From IMG/VR virus record IMGVR_UViG_3300024475_000067, positions 1-21,871 of that record: a DNA stretch of 21,871 nucleotides, one strand, 5' to 3'. The notes beneath the pieces are model-generated. The model worked only from the letters and a program-made list of their open reading frames with translations. It did no database searches and was not told where the DNA came from. Below, piece after piece: positions 8,649 through 15,452 of the stretch. The position numbers and the translations under genes are program-made. Numbering within the stretch: position 1 is the first letter of the stretch; every line of letters starts with the position of its first letter. Source of the DNA: a virus.

Positions 8649-8940
8649 TGTGTCCCTGATTGTCAAAGTTAATAACCATGGTTCCGTCTGTGCTAGTGTT
8701 GTCAATCCAAGGATTGTGGTGATATGGGCTGTGGCCGTATCCAGTAAAAATCACAATACTTTCAGTCGAAAACCTAGGGTCATCGTGGCTTACTTGTGTG
8801 CTGTTGGCAGGTAAAGTCACATAACCAACGCTGTTTAAACCGCCATTAATGGTACGGTTTAGCACCTCGGCAACCTCACGCGTTGTCGCTGTAATAGGAT
8901 TCAAAATCCTAAAGTTTGATGTACGTTCGTGAATAGTCAT
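8617..8940 (-). CDS. Conserved beta-rich phage protein next to tail hub
   Basis: This 107-residue protein has its ATG at 8940 in an ATGA overlap with the stop of the tail-hub gene, implying coupled translation. The sequence is rich in beta-formers: VGYVTLPANSTQVSH, then DPRFSTESIVIFTGYG, and a C-terminal TMVINFDNQGHNARFAYLII. The pattern DPR-S-IVIF followed by a terminal N-FAYLI(I)G resembles a family of small hypothetical proteins found after tail-hub or fibre genes in many short-tailed phages (from memory). No catalytic residues stand out. A structural or receptor-side tail role is a guess from context. Both ends overlap neighbouring genes. Confidence 0.72.
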   Translation of the reverse strand: MTIHERTSNFRILNPITATTREVAEVLNRTINGGLNSVGYVTLPANSTQVSHDDPRFSTESIVIFTGYGHSPYHHNPWIDNTSTDGTMVINFDNQGHNARFAYLIIG

Positions 8941-10388
8941 CGTCTGCCTATCTGCCGCGCTTCAATGTCTACACCAACAACTTTACTCCAGCCGTTTGAT
9001 AAAACAAGTTTTGCTCTATGATAACGGCCTTGAGACCTAAGAGGAGCAAACCCATCATTATTGGGCGCTATTGCGCTGCCGTAAGAGTGAGTAGCCGACT
9101 GCGTGTCTCTTGTACCAATAGCTATGGTTACATCGCCATCTTCATAGTAAGGATAGGCTCTAGTAACTATTGAGTGCTTGCCCATACTGAGTGGAACCTC
9201 TCCAGTTTCAATGGTGCCAATCAAAGGCGCACCAGAAAATGTGTAAATTTTATCACCATAAGCGCCGCCAAAGAAATACTGGCCACCTTTGAAAAAACGG
9301 CTATCTAACTGAATAGATAAACCATCAACGGTACCAGATAGATTGTCTAAGCCCTCAACGGTATAGCCAGAAGAAAAAAGAGGGGCTAACAAATCAGCCT
9401 CGATTTCAGCCAAAGACCATTTGTTCAAAACATAGTTGTACATAATAATTTTGTCAGGCTGGCCGGTTGGTGACTGTGTGCTGGTGTAGCTCCACATAGC
9501 CACCTCATTTAGCGGGTCTACACTGGCTGACATTCTGTAATCATAGTTACTGTCAAAGTCCTTAAGGAAAAATTCGTTTACACGTTCCGAACCAATAGAA
9601 GATAATTTTTGACCATCAAATGCGTAAAACCCATCTGAAGCCAAGAAAAATACTAAATTGCCGCTGTTGCAGACAGAACCACTAAAAGCGCACCCACGCT
9701 CAGACACAACCTTGTCAAACTGCCAGATTAGGGGCGGGCCTGTGTATGTGGCTCGGTAAATAGCTCTTTCTGTTAAAATTACGCAATACTCACCGCCGAC
9801 TAAACCAGTGATTGCGCCCGAGTCTGGCAAATCTTGAAAGTCAGCCTGGTCTACGCCTGGTGTCCAGCTTGTGATGTCGTTAAATCCAGACCACTGACAG
9901 CGGTAAGGTATTCGGCCTGACCCAGTGTCCACGTTTGCCGTCCAAACAAAGTCACGCACTACAGCAAGAAAATCAGACTTCGGCGCATTTGTCAGGTCTG
10001 CAAATACAGAGCTTGCGCCTAGCTGAAATGATTGCAGCGTCTCACCAATCCCGCCGGAGCATATAGCGTAATCTCCAAACTGAATAAAGCGCCACTTCTC
10101 GTTGTTTGTTAGTGTGTACCCGCCAACCTTACTAATATCGTCTAAGTTGTTTGTTGTCGCATTGTGCAAGTAAAGCTTTGTGGCATCACCAGCGAATAAC
10201 TTTGTGTTTGACGCAGTATCTTTAGCCGCAAAAATGCCTTTAATCGTCCCTGTAGCTGCGTTTGAGTAAGGCACAAAACCACTCATAGAGTGATAACCCT
10301 TAGCTGCTGGTAACACGTTTGTGGCCACAGTTACGCCTGCGTTCATTGTGTCAGCTTGGTCTGGTGTCCATTGCCCTAGTTCTATCAT
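8937..10388 (-). CDS. Tail hub / DNA-stabilisation protein, P22 gp10-like
   Basis: This 483-residue protein starts at an ATG (MIELGQWTPDQADTMNAG) that overlaps the upstream stop as ATGA. A TTG 12 bases upstream would add MGKA and is less likely. The N-terminal part (proline/aspartate-rich approach, then NVLPAAKGYHSMSGF) and the long beta-rich body with segments such as SGFNDITSWTP, ITGLVGGEYCVILTERAIYR and ASDGFYAFDGQKLSSIGSER resemble the P22 gp10 / packaged-DNA stabilisation family. That family forms a hexameric propeller-like hub closing the portal vertex. The position after the adaptor and before ejection and fibre genes fits this role. The assignment is by overall pattern; no single catalytic motif exists to confirm it. 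Confidence 0.82.
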   Translation of the reverse strand: MIELGQWTPDQADTMNAGVTVATNVLPAAKGYHSMSGFVPYSNAATGTIKGIFAAKDTASNTKLFAGDATKLYLHNATTNNLDDISKVGGYTLTNNEKWRFIQFGDYAICSGGIGETLQSFQLGASSVFADLTNAPKSDFLAVVRDFVWTANVDTGSGRIPYRCQWSGFNDITSWTPGVDQADFQDLPDSGAITGLVGGEYCVILTERAIYRATYTGPPLIWQFDKVVSERGCAFSGSVCNSGNLVFFLASDGFYAFDGQKLSSIGSERVNEFFLKDFDSNYDYRMSASVDPLNEVAMWSYTSTQSPTGQPDKIIMYNYVLNKWSLAEIEADLLAPLFSSGYTVEGLDNLSGTVDGLSIQLDSRFFKGGQYFFGGAYGDKIYTFSGAPLIGTIETGEVPLSMGKHSIVTRAYPYYEDGDVTIAIGTRDTQSATHSYGSAIAPNNDGFAPLRSQGRYHRAKLVLSNGWSKVVGVDIEARQIGRR

Positions 10389-11770
10389 TGCCTTGCCCAA
10401 ACCTCATTGCCAGTTGGTACTGCGCCCCAAATCTCTGAACCAACAGCAACGTCAGTCCAAGTTTCCGAGCCAATATCAGCATCAGTCCAAATCTCTGAAC
10501 CAACAGCAACGTCAGCCCAGACTTCTGTTCCAGACGCTACATCAATCCAGTCTTCGCCCAAAACGTGGTTATCTGAAACCGTTGTTATTGACGTTGTTAC
10601 ATTTGCATTATAAACGAATATACCACTAGATACAGCCGTTGTAGAGGTAGATACTTGGCCCTGCCCAGACATCACAAATAAAGCGTTGGATGATGCTGAT
10701 TCTGTGACAGACATTAACGCAGAGCCGACAAGCCCTCTTTTCCGGTCAACAGAACTTATCTGAGACACTGAAAGCAATACATTTCCAGTAACTTGCCTTA
10801 GAGGCTTCATAACAGCCGTTGCTGCGGCAGCGCCAGTTACTGAAGCCGACATCAACTCTATGCGATTAAAATTGGCATCAATAGAAGCAGAAACGCTTGC
10901 GGCTGCGCCAAACAAGTAAACAGCTTCTGCCGCACATACAGTAGACAAGTTGACGTTGCTAGCGGCTGTTAATTTTCTTTCCCGATTAATAAATCCAGAG
11001 CCAAGAACAACTATCTGAGGATTAGCTGTAGGCTGGGCTACTAGAATAGCGCCTGATTCAACAGAAGCAGTGACGCTTGCGGAACCCAACAAAAGTCTTT
11101 TGAGGCTCAAAGAGCAAGACGCGGAAGTGTTGATGTTTACTGCGGAGGCTGCAATAAATTCATATTTAGCTAACGCAGTAGAGCTAACAGAAATAGCTGC
11201 TATCGAATCAAATCGACCTTCAACGTAAGAGGCGCAAACAACCGAAAGGTTAACATTGATAAAAGAGTCAAAGAATTTTTTGCGTAGACAAACCCCTGTG
11301 CCAGAAACAGCTATCTGTTCAGCCGCGCTAGTTTCTTTGACGCGGTTTACAGAACTCGAAGCGGCTGTCGCAATGCTGGCAGAGCCAGAAAACTTTAATA
11401 TGCTATGAGGGCTTACCGCAACAGACAAGGCGGCATCAGCCGCACCAGCCATAACTAGCTCAGCCGCAGCGGCGGCTGATGAGTCGGCGGATATGTTTAC
11501 CGAAGCTCTAACAAAAAATTCAGCTATTTCGCCAGCAGCGGCTAAGGATATTGATGCGTTAGCGTTTGCAACAACAACGCACAATCTGTCAGAATTATCT
11601 AACTGCTCTAAAGTATAACCAAAACTGGCTATATACTCTAAGCTACCCCACGCATCTAGTTGCTCAAGCGTTGGATTACACCAAGGCAAAGCATCTAAAT
11701 TATCCAGACTAGCAGGCAGGTTATCTAAACTGCCTGATAGCTGTTCAAGTGTTGGGGTATTTGTAGCCAT
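10385..11770 (-). CDS. Tandem-repeat virion protein (20-residue and 10-residue arrays)
   Basis: This 461-residue protein is almost entirely periodic. Residues 7-58 carry three TLEQL(D) motifs (at 7, 34 and 53) with SLDNL variants between. From about residue 66 to 405 the protein is built of about seventeen 20-residue units rich in Ala, Ser, Val and Thr. Alternating small and beta-branched residues recur at fixed positions (for example GSASIATAAS at 129, GSASVTASVE at 229, AAASVSASID at 289). Residues 408-457 are five decapeptides beginning with Trp, such as WADVAVGSEI. This suggests an extended beta-solenoid or stacked-hairpin fibre. It lies directly before the tail hub gene (ATGA overlap), so a tail or vertex component is likely, but no function is known to me. 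No strong ribosome site precedes its ATG. Confidence 0.85.
   Translation of the reverse strand: MATNTPTLEQLSGSLDNLPASLDNLDALPWCNPTLEQLDAWGSLEYIASFGYTLEQLDNSDRLCVVVANANASISLAAAGEIAEFFVRASVNISADSSAAAAAELVMAGAADAALSVAVSPHSILKFSGSASIATAASSSVNRVKETSAAEQIAVSGTGVCLRKKFFDSFINVNLSVVCASYVEGRFDSIAAISVSSTALAKYEFIAASAVNINTSASCSLSLKRLLLGSASVTASVESGAILVAQPTANPQIVVLGSGFINRERKLTAASNVNLSTVCAAEAVYLFGAAASVSASIDANFNRIELMSASVTGAAAATAVMKPLRQVTGNVLLSVSQISSVDRKRGLVGSALMSVTESASSNALFVMSGQGQVSTSTTAVSSGIFVYNANVTTSITTVSDNHVLGEDWIDVASGTEVWADVAVGSEIWTDADIGSETWTDVAVGSEIWGAVPTGNEVWARQ
10400..10549 (-). repeat. Five 30-base repeats encoding a Trp decapeptide
   Basis: In-frame array at the 3' end of the repeat-protein gene, encoding five decapeptides that start with Trp (residues 408-457). 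Bases 10427-10455 and 10487-10515 are identical over 29 bases, 60 bases apart, indicating recent duplication or conversion. Confidence 0.85.
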
Positions 11771-11777
11771 TAGCTGA

Positions 11778-12164
11778 CTAGGCTGCCGTAATGTCTAAGT
11801 CACCAGCAGCTATTTTTAGGATGTCGCCTGTGTCGATAAGCTTGGCGGCTGTAAACGCACCATGAATAAGCAGATTGCCACCAGATACAGCGTCAAACAA
11901 ACCGAAATGGCTCACTGTACCCCAGCTTGCAGTAGCAGCAGAAAACTCAACAGCGCTAGTGTTGTCAGCAGTTCCAGCTATCGCTGCATCGAAGGCCATA
12001 ACCTTCCGAGTGTAGCCGTTTCCGGTTAGCTCAGTGCCGCTAGCGTCATCTCCAAATGAACCAGTAGACAACCCAATATAAATTGTTGACGGCATTGTAT
12101 ACGCGCCAGTTCCAAGGATATGGTCGAGAATCTCATTCTCTAAGTAATTACTCATTGCACTCAT
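11778..12164 (-). CDS. Small head-tail/tail structural protein, Gp80-like
   Basis: The protein has 128 residues. The sequence NYLENEILDHILGTGAYTMP then IYIGLSTG-FGDD-SGTEL-GNGYTRKV resembles a small phage structural family (annotated in actinophages as Gp80, from memory). In that family an N-terminal helix is followed by a beta sandwich opening with (Y/V)(I/V)(G/A)LST. Later strands include GLFDAVSGGNLLIHGAF and ILKIAAGDLDI. The first ATG at 12164 has GGAG nine bases upstream, inside the end of the adaptor gene; an ATG three codons later is the alternative. The position between adaptor and the repeat protein fits a neck or tail decoration role, which is inference. Confidence 0.8.
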   Translation of the reverse strand: MSAMSNYLENEILDHILGTGAYTMPSTIYIGLSTGSFGDDASGTELTGNGYTRKVMAFDAAIAGTADNTSAVEFSAATASWGTVSHFGLFDAVSGGNLLIHGAFTAAKLIDTGDILKIAAGDLDITAA

Positions 12165-12167
12165 AAT

Positions 12168-12809
12168 CTATTTCTCCGCTGTTGCATTCTGCCTCATGTA
12201 GACAGATTTGGTTTGTAGTGAGCCAGTACCGTAGTGTGAACGCTCCTCATCAATACGCACTTCATTTATACCACGAGTGAACTTTTCATCATACTGTGCT
12301 GCTCTTTGCTCATCTAGCAAGTAAGCATATGCCTCAGTCAAAGCGCCGTACAAATACAAATCAGGAGAGCGCAAAAACAATGTCGGTGTGCTAACTGCTG
12401 AAATTGCGTCTACATTCCCGATATAAACAATCTCCGCTGTATAAGCACTGTCAGGCACTGGACGCAACTTCATTTCCTTCCCGACAATGCTGTATCCTAA
12501 AGGCTTGCCCAGACCGTTACCAGAGTATGTTGTGTCTAGTGATGATGGACTTGCATAGTTAAGAACTGTAATCGGGCTTGTATTTAATTTTACTTCACGC
12601 ACTTCACGCAAATCTGTAGGCAAAGATATGTACTCATCTCCCGCAACAAGAGTTGCTGTAGAGCGTTTTTCTTGCTCACGAGTTTCTAACTCTCGGTTAA
12701 TTCGTGCTTCAGCAAGCTGAATAAAATCAGGAATAACTGAAGACAAATCGTTTCTAGCAAGAAAGTTCTCAATAGCCGTTTGCAGTTGTGCGTAAGAAGA
12801 AATAGCCAT
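12168..12809 (-). CDS. Head-tail adaptor protein, SU10 adaptor-like
   Basis: This 213-residue protein shows the pattern of the podovirus adaptor placed under the portal. The N-terminal helices are YAQLQTAIENFLARNDL and VIPDFIQLAEARINRELETR. A beta segment follows (ISLPTDLREVREVKL, with later MKLRPVPDSAYTAEIVYIGN). A C-terminal helical part holds LYLYGALTEAYAYLLDEQRA and a basic-acidic tail. The SIPDFI-LAE-RINRELR signature followed by LP-D-RE is typical of the SU10-type adaptor family. The adaptor binds the portal ring and provides the platform for the tail hub. The ATG overlaps the upstream stop as TAATG. Its neighbours (capsid upstream, tail genes downstream) agree. Confidence 0.86.
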   Translation of the reverse strand: MAISSYAQLQTAIENFLARNDLSSVIPDFIQLAEARINRELETREQEKRSTATLVAGDEYISLPTDLREVREVKLNTSPITVLNYASPSSLDTTYSGNGLGKPLGYSIVGKEMKLRPVPDSAYTAEIVYIGNVDAISAVSTPTLFLRSPDLYLYGALTEAYAYLLDEQRAAQYDEKFTRGINEVRIDEERSHYGTGSLQTKSVYMRQNATAEK

Positions 12810-13129
12810 TAAATGTTACCGCCACCTGTTCTAAACGCTTGGTTATCACTGCTGTTAAGCCATGCCTTCCAAGCCTTTGGGTTTTCGTTAGGCTTTCCTA
12901 ACGTCTTCAATAGGTGATGATACACTACATTGGGTATTTCTGCCACATGCTGAACATGCTTCTGTGTCCCAACAAGGTCGCCTTTGCGCCAATCATCACT
13001 CATCTGCTTGTTGATTTTAAGCAGTTGGTCAAAATTCTGTGTTTTATCAATAAAGGTAGAGCCGTCTGATTCCTGGCGCAGAACGGTCTGCTTGCCTGTT
13101 GCGGCGTCTGAGTTAAGTATTTTTTTCAT
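12809..13129 (-). CDS. Conserved hypothetical phage protein downstream of capsid
   Basis: This 106-residue protein starts at an ATG preceded by AAGGGG and begins MKKILNSDAATGKQTVLRQE. Its C-terminal half has HVAEIPNVVYHHLLK, then PKAWKAWLNSSDNQAFRTGG. The order H-VA-IP--V followed by K-WLN--DN--FRT is one I associate with a small conserved protein near the capsid gene in short-tailed phages. No enzymatic motif is visible. It is the first gene after the hairpin that follows the capsid gene, so it may be made at a lower level than capsid. Its stop overlaps the adaptor start by one base (TAATG). The function is unknown to me; a neck or head-associated role is inferred only from place. Confidence 0.75.
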   Translation of the reverse strand: MKKILNSDAATGKQTVLRQESDGSTFIDKTQNFDQLLKINKQMSDDWRKGDLVGTQKHVQHVAEIPNVVYHHLLKTLGKPNENPKAWKAWLNSSDNQAFRTGGGNI

Positions 13130-13146
13130 GCTATCCCCTTAAAGAA

Positions 13147-13172
13147 GAAGAGGGCGGTTTCCCGCCCCCTTC
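13147..13172 (-). terminator. Hairpin terminator after the major capsid gene
   Basis: On the minus strand an 11-base-pair stem (GAAGGGGGCGG / CCGCCCTCTTC, one G-T wobble) closes a GAAA tetraloop, beginning 6 bases after the capsid stop. The sequence after it is TTCTTT, a poor U-tract, then AAGGGG, which is the next gene's ribosome site. It therefore probably acts as a leaky terminator or 3' stabiliser, letting capsid mRNA dominate while some transcripts read on. Confidence 0.72.
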
Positions 13173-13178
13173 ATTTAT

Positions 13179-14126
13179 TTAGGAACCGTTAAGGTCAAGA
13201 ATCATCGCATGAGCTTTTGGAGCTTGTACTTTAAGCGCCCACTCAGTGACAATCTGGAACTTCTCGGCATCGCCTGTTGGTGCGATTTCGTTCTCTGCAA
13301 AGTTGCGACCATTGATGGTGCAAAGTGATGCAAAGTCTGGGTCAATCATGAACACACGGTCATTGCCGAGGAAGCGTGATGGAGCGACCTCAAGTGTGCC
13401 AAAGTCAGTCAAAAAGACTGATGTTGAACCAACGTAGGTGACTTCTTTTGCCTGAGTCATGTTTACCTGGTTGTTTACCAAGTTTGATGAAGCTGTCAGG
13501 TTTGAGAAGTTTGCGCGGTTTGTGGCAGACGCAATAAGCATCTTTGGATTGCCACCGTCTTCCCACGCTGCTTGCATACCGTCTTCGATAAGCTGCAATG
13601 TGAGAGCGCGGTCAGTACCACCAGTAACGGCGTCAGTTCCGTCACCAGTTGCGAATGCACCTGCTGCACCTACTGAACCATTTGTAATCCAGCATGACAG
13701 TGATGCTGATTTACGAGGGTCTGAACCAGAACGAGCAACGTCTGTGTCACCGATTGATTTTTCGATGTCACGGCGAAGTTCCAATGATTTCAGTACCTTC
13801 TGGTATGCCAGTTCCTTGTCGCGGCCTGCTTTTTCGACTGCATCAAGGGTCTTTGAAACAGCTACTGCTGCAACTGAAATCTGGTGGTAGTTGCCCAGAC
13901 GGCTAGTTGCTGTAGGTGTACCAATGCTGGCGTCTGCACCTTCATTGACGTAGTTGGTGCCAGATGCGGCTGCCAATTCTTGAACCTGCCACTCAGTAAA
14001 GATGCCGTTTGAGGTCTCTTTCTTGAGTGCGGAAAAAATTGGTGTCTCATCTGGGTCAATCCGGTAGATTACGTCTGCCAGTTGTTCTTTCTCGCCTACT
14101 GCGAGTGTGGTTGTGAATGTGGCCAT
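13179..14126 (-). CDS. Major capsid protein, SU10-like
   Basis: This 315-residue protein has the N-terminal signature of the SU10-type (DUF5309) major head protein: VIYRIDPDETPIFSALKK, then FTEWQVQELAAA and NYVNEGADAS. The rest fits an HK97-fold subunit. There is a long helix-forming segment (KELAYQKVLKSLELRRDIEK, about 105-124), P- and A-domain strands, and a C-terminal part with NDRVFMIDPDFASLCTINGR and AEKFQIVTEWALKVQAPKAH. It forms the icosahedral shell around the scaffold. The ATG has AAGGAG seven bases upstream, the strongest site in the head block, and a hairpin terminator follows the stop. The scaffold lies immediately upstream. I see no separate protease or decoration gene adjacent to it. 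Confidence 0.92.
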   Translation of the reverse strand: MATFTTTLAVGEKEQLADVIYRIDPDETPIFSALKKETSNGIFTEWQVQELAAASGTNYVNEGADASIGTPTATSRLGNYHQISVAAVAVSKTLDAVEKAGRDKELAYQKVLKSLELRRDIEKSIGDTDVARSGSDPRKSASLSCWITNGSVGAAGAFATGDGTDAVTGGTDRALTLQLIEDGMQAAWEDGGNPKMLIASATNRANFSNLTASSNLVNNQVNMTQAKEVTYVGSTSVFLTDFGTLEVAPSRFLGNDRVFMIDPDFASLCTINGRNFAENEIAPTGDAEKFQIVTEWALKVQAPKAHAMILDLNGS

Positions 14127-14139
14127 TTGAAAACTCCTT

Positions 14140-15162
14140 CTAAGTTTTGTTGCCCATCAAGTATTGTACGGCAGCATCAACTGAACGCTCTTTATTGAGA
14201 CGGTTCAATGCTTCCTGCCGCGAACGACTTGCAACTTGGCTCTTGGTTTTAGGCGTTCCAGCTTTAGCCATCTTAGGAGCTTGCTTTGTGCGTTTTTTAG
14301 CATCGGGTTTCCTCTTCTGAAGATTGTCCCACTGCATCGCTTTGTAAAGAAGTTCAATAGCCCTGGCATCTGATGCCGCTGCTACCTCTTCTTCGCTGAA
14401 CCCGACATTTCTAGCGTACTGGATTACCTTTACGCGCTCACTGTCTCTGCGTTCATCGTCCCGCCATTGCGGGATACGTTCTAGCATTTCTTGCCGTTGA
14501 GATTTCAAATGCTCCTTTAGAGCCTTCTCATTCTCAGCAGCCTGTTGTTGAGCGATATACTGTCGCTCTTGCTCCAATTTTGAAAGGTTTGCTTTACGGC
14601 TATCGTACTCCGCTTTAATTGCATTGTACTCCTCCGCTGTAACCTCTCTTGCTAATGAGACCCAATCAGGTTCCCCTTCTGGGATAGTCTGCTGAATCTG
14701 CTGTGCCGCAACCTCAAGTTGCTGCGCGTAGTAATCCCTTGCTGCTTTAGCTTCGGCAGCTTCTTTTTCTGCTGCCTTACGCATTTCTGCAAGTTCTTGA
14801 CTGCGCTTTGTGTAAGCCTGTTGCCTCTGATAACCTTGTAGGGCTTCGTCAAGCGTGACCTCGATTTCCTCACCGTCAACTTTAACACGGTATGTACTTT
14901 CTACAGGTTGCTCTTCGTCATCCTCATAGTCATCGTCTTCATCAGACTCATCAGTCTCATCAGCATCGTCCTCATCATCATCGTAGGATTCAGTCTGTGA
15001 CTGGTTATCCTCTTCAGTGATTTCGTCTTCTGCCTCCACTGATTCGGAGACTTCTGCCTCCTGTCGCTCTTCTTCAACCTTGTCCGTTTCGGGGGTCATT
15101 AGAAGGCTGTTTACTGCATCGCTTACTGAGATAGCTCCGGTTCCTTGCGGATTGTCGGACAT
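14140..15162 (-). CDS. Capsid scaffolding protein with acidic tract
   Basis: This 340-residue protein lies directly before the major capsid gene, the usual place of the scaffold. Residues 28-87 are strongly acidic, with runs of Asp/Glu (for example DDDEDDADETDESDEDDD). Residues 91-123 contain YRVKVDGEEIEVTLDEALQG followed by YQRQQAYTKRSQEL, a motif I recognise from phage scaffold proteins. Residues 125-225 are Ala/Glu/Lys/Gln-rich and coiled-coil forming. The C-terminal 60 residues are basic (KRKPDAKKRTKQAPKMAK), as expected of a scaffold tail that binds the inner capsid surface. Scaffolds assemble inside the procapsid and leave before or during packaging. The ATG at 15162 has AAGGA eight bases upstream. 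Confidence 0.88.
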   Translation of the reverse strand: MSDNPQGTGAISVSDAVNSLLMTPETDKVEEERQEAEVSESVEAEDEITEEDNQSQTESYDDDEDDADETDESDEDDDYEDDEEQPVESTYRVKVDGEEIEVTLDEALQGYQRQQAYTKRSQELAEMRKAAEKEAAEAKAARDYYAQQLEVAAQQIQQTIPEGEPDWVSLAREVTAEEYNAIKAEYDSRKANLSKLEQERQYIAQQQAAENEKALKEHLKSQRQEMLERIPQWRDDERRDSERVKVIQYARNVGFSEEEVAAASDARAIELLYKAMQWDNLQKRKPDAKKRTKQAPKMAKAGTPKTKSQVASRSRQEALNRLNKERSVDAAVQYLMGNKT

Positions 15163-15164
15163 GA

Positions 15165-15452
15165 TTATTTCCTTTTCTCAAATTGTTGACGATTTTGCAA
15201 CTCTTTCAAAGCCGCATTTGCCAATTTACCATCCTCAACAACTGATTCTATGTATCCTTTCAGTGCCGCGAGGTTTTGACAAAGCATATAGAGGTTCTCA
15301 CGAGCCTCTTTGTCACTCAGGGCGCTTTGTTTCCACGCCACTGTAAACTGTGTCTCCAAATACTCAAAGCTTTCTATGAGTATTTCGTTCCTAAGTAGCG
15401 CTTCAGCCTTTTCAGCCTTGGCTACCTTTTCCCTCGCTTTTCCTTCGTTCAT
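15165..15452 (-). CDS. Small all-helical head-region protein
   Basis: This 95-residue protein appears all helical and highly charged (EGKAREKVAKAEKAEALL, then ILIESFEYLETQFTVAWKQS and KEARENLYMLCQNLAAL). It has no membrane segment or signal. The ATG at 15452 overlaps the upstream stop as ATGA, and the stop lies two bases before the scaffold start. Small helical proteins with this style, including the central E-RE-L(Y/W) helix, are common between portal and scaffold genes in phages and prophages, but I know of no assigned function. A helper role in procapsid assembly is only suggested by its place. Confidence 0.75.
   Translation of the reverse strand: MNEGKAREKVAKAEKAEALLRNEILIESFEYLETQFTVAWKQSALSDKEARENLYMLCQNLAALKGYIESVVEDGKLANAALKELQNRQQFEKRK

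Noticed and set aside
8649-8705. Longer N-terminus (19 extra residues) for the GNAT-like protein
   Set aside because: The extension lies inside the upstream gene in another frame, while the ATG at 8648 has AGGGA at a suitable distance.
10389-10400. TTG start giving MGKA before the tail hub
   Set aside because: The ATG at 10388 overlaps the upstream stop as ATGA, the pattern used at many junctions here.
10400-10549. CRISPR-like array of 30-base units
   Set aside because: The units are contiguous without spacers, in frame, and encode a conserved decapeptide.
13459-13890. Plus-strand frame of 143 codons opposite the capsid gene
   Set aside because: It lies wholly antisense to a well-supported capsid gene, has no ribosome site or domain, and results from the codon bias of the real gene.
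14890-15000. TCA/TCG-rich simple repeat as a non-coding microsatellite
   Set aside because: It encodes the acidic Asp/Glu tract of the scaffold in frame, so it is explained by protein composition.
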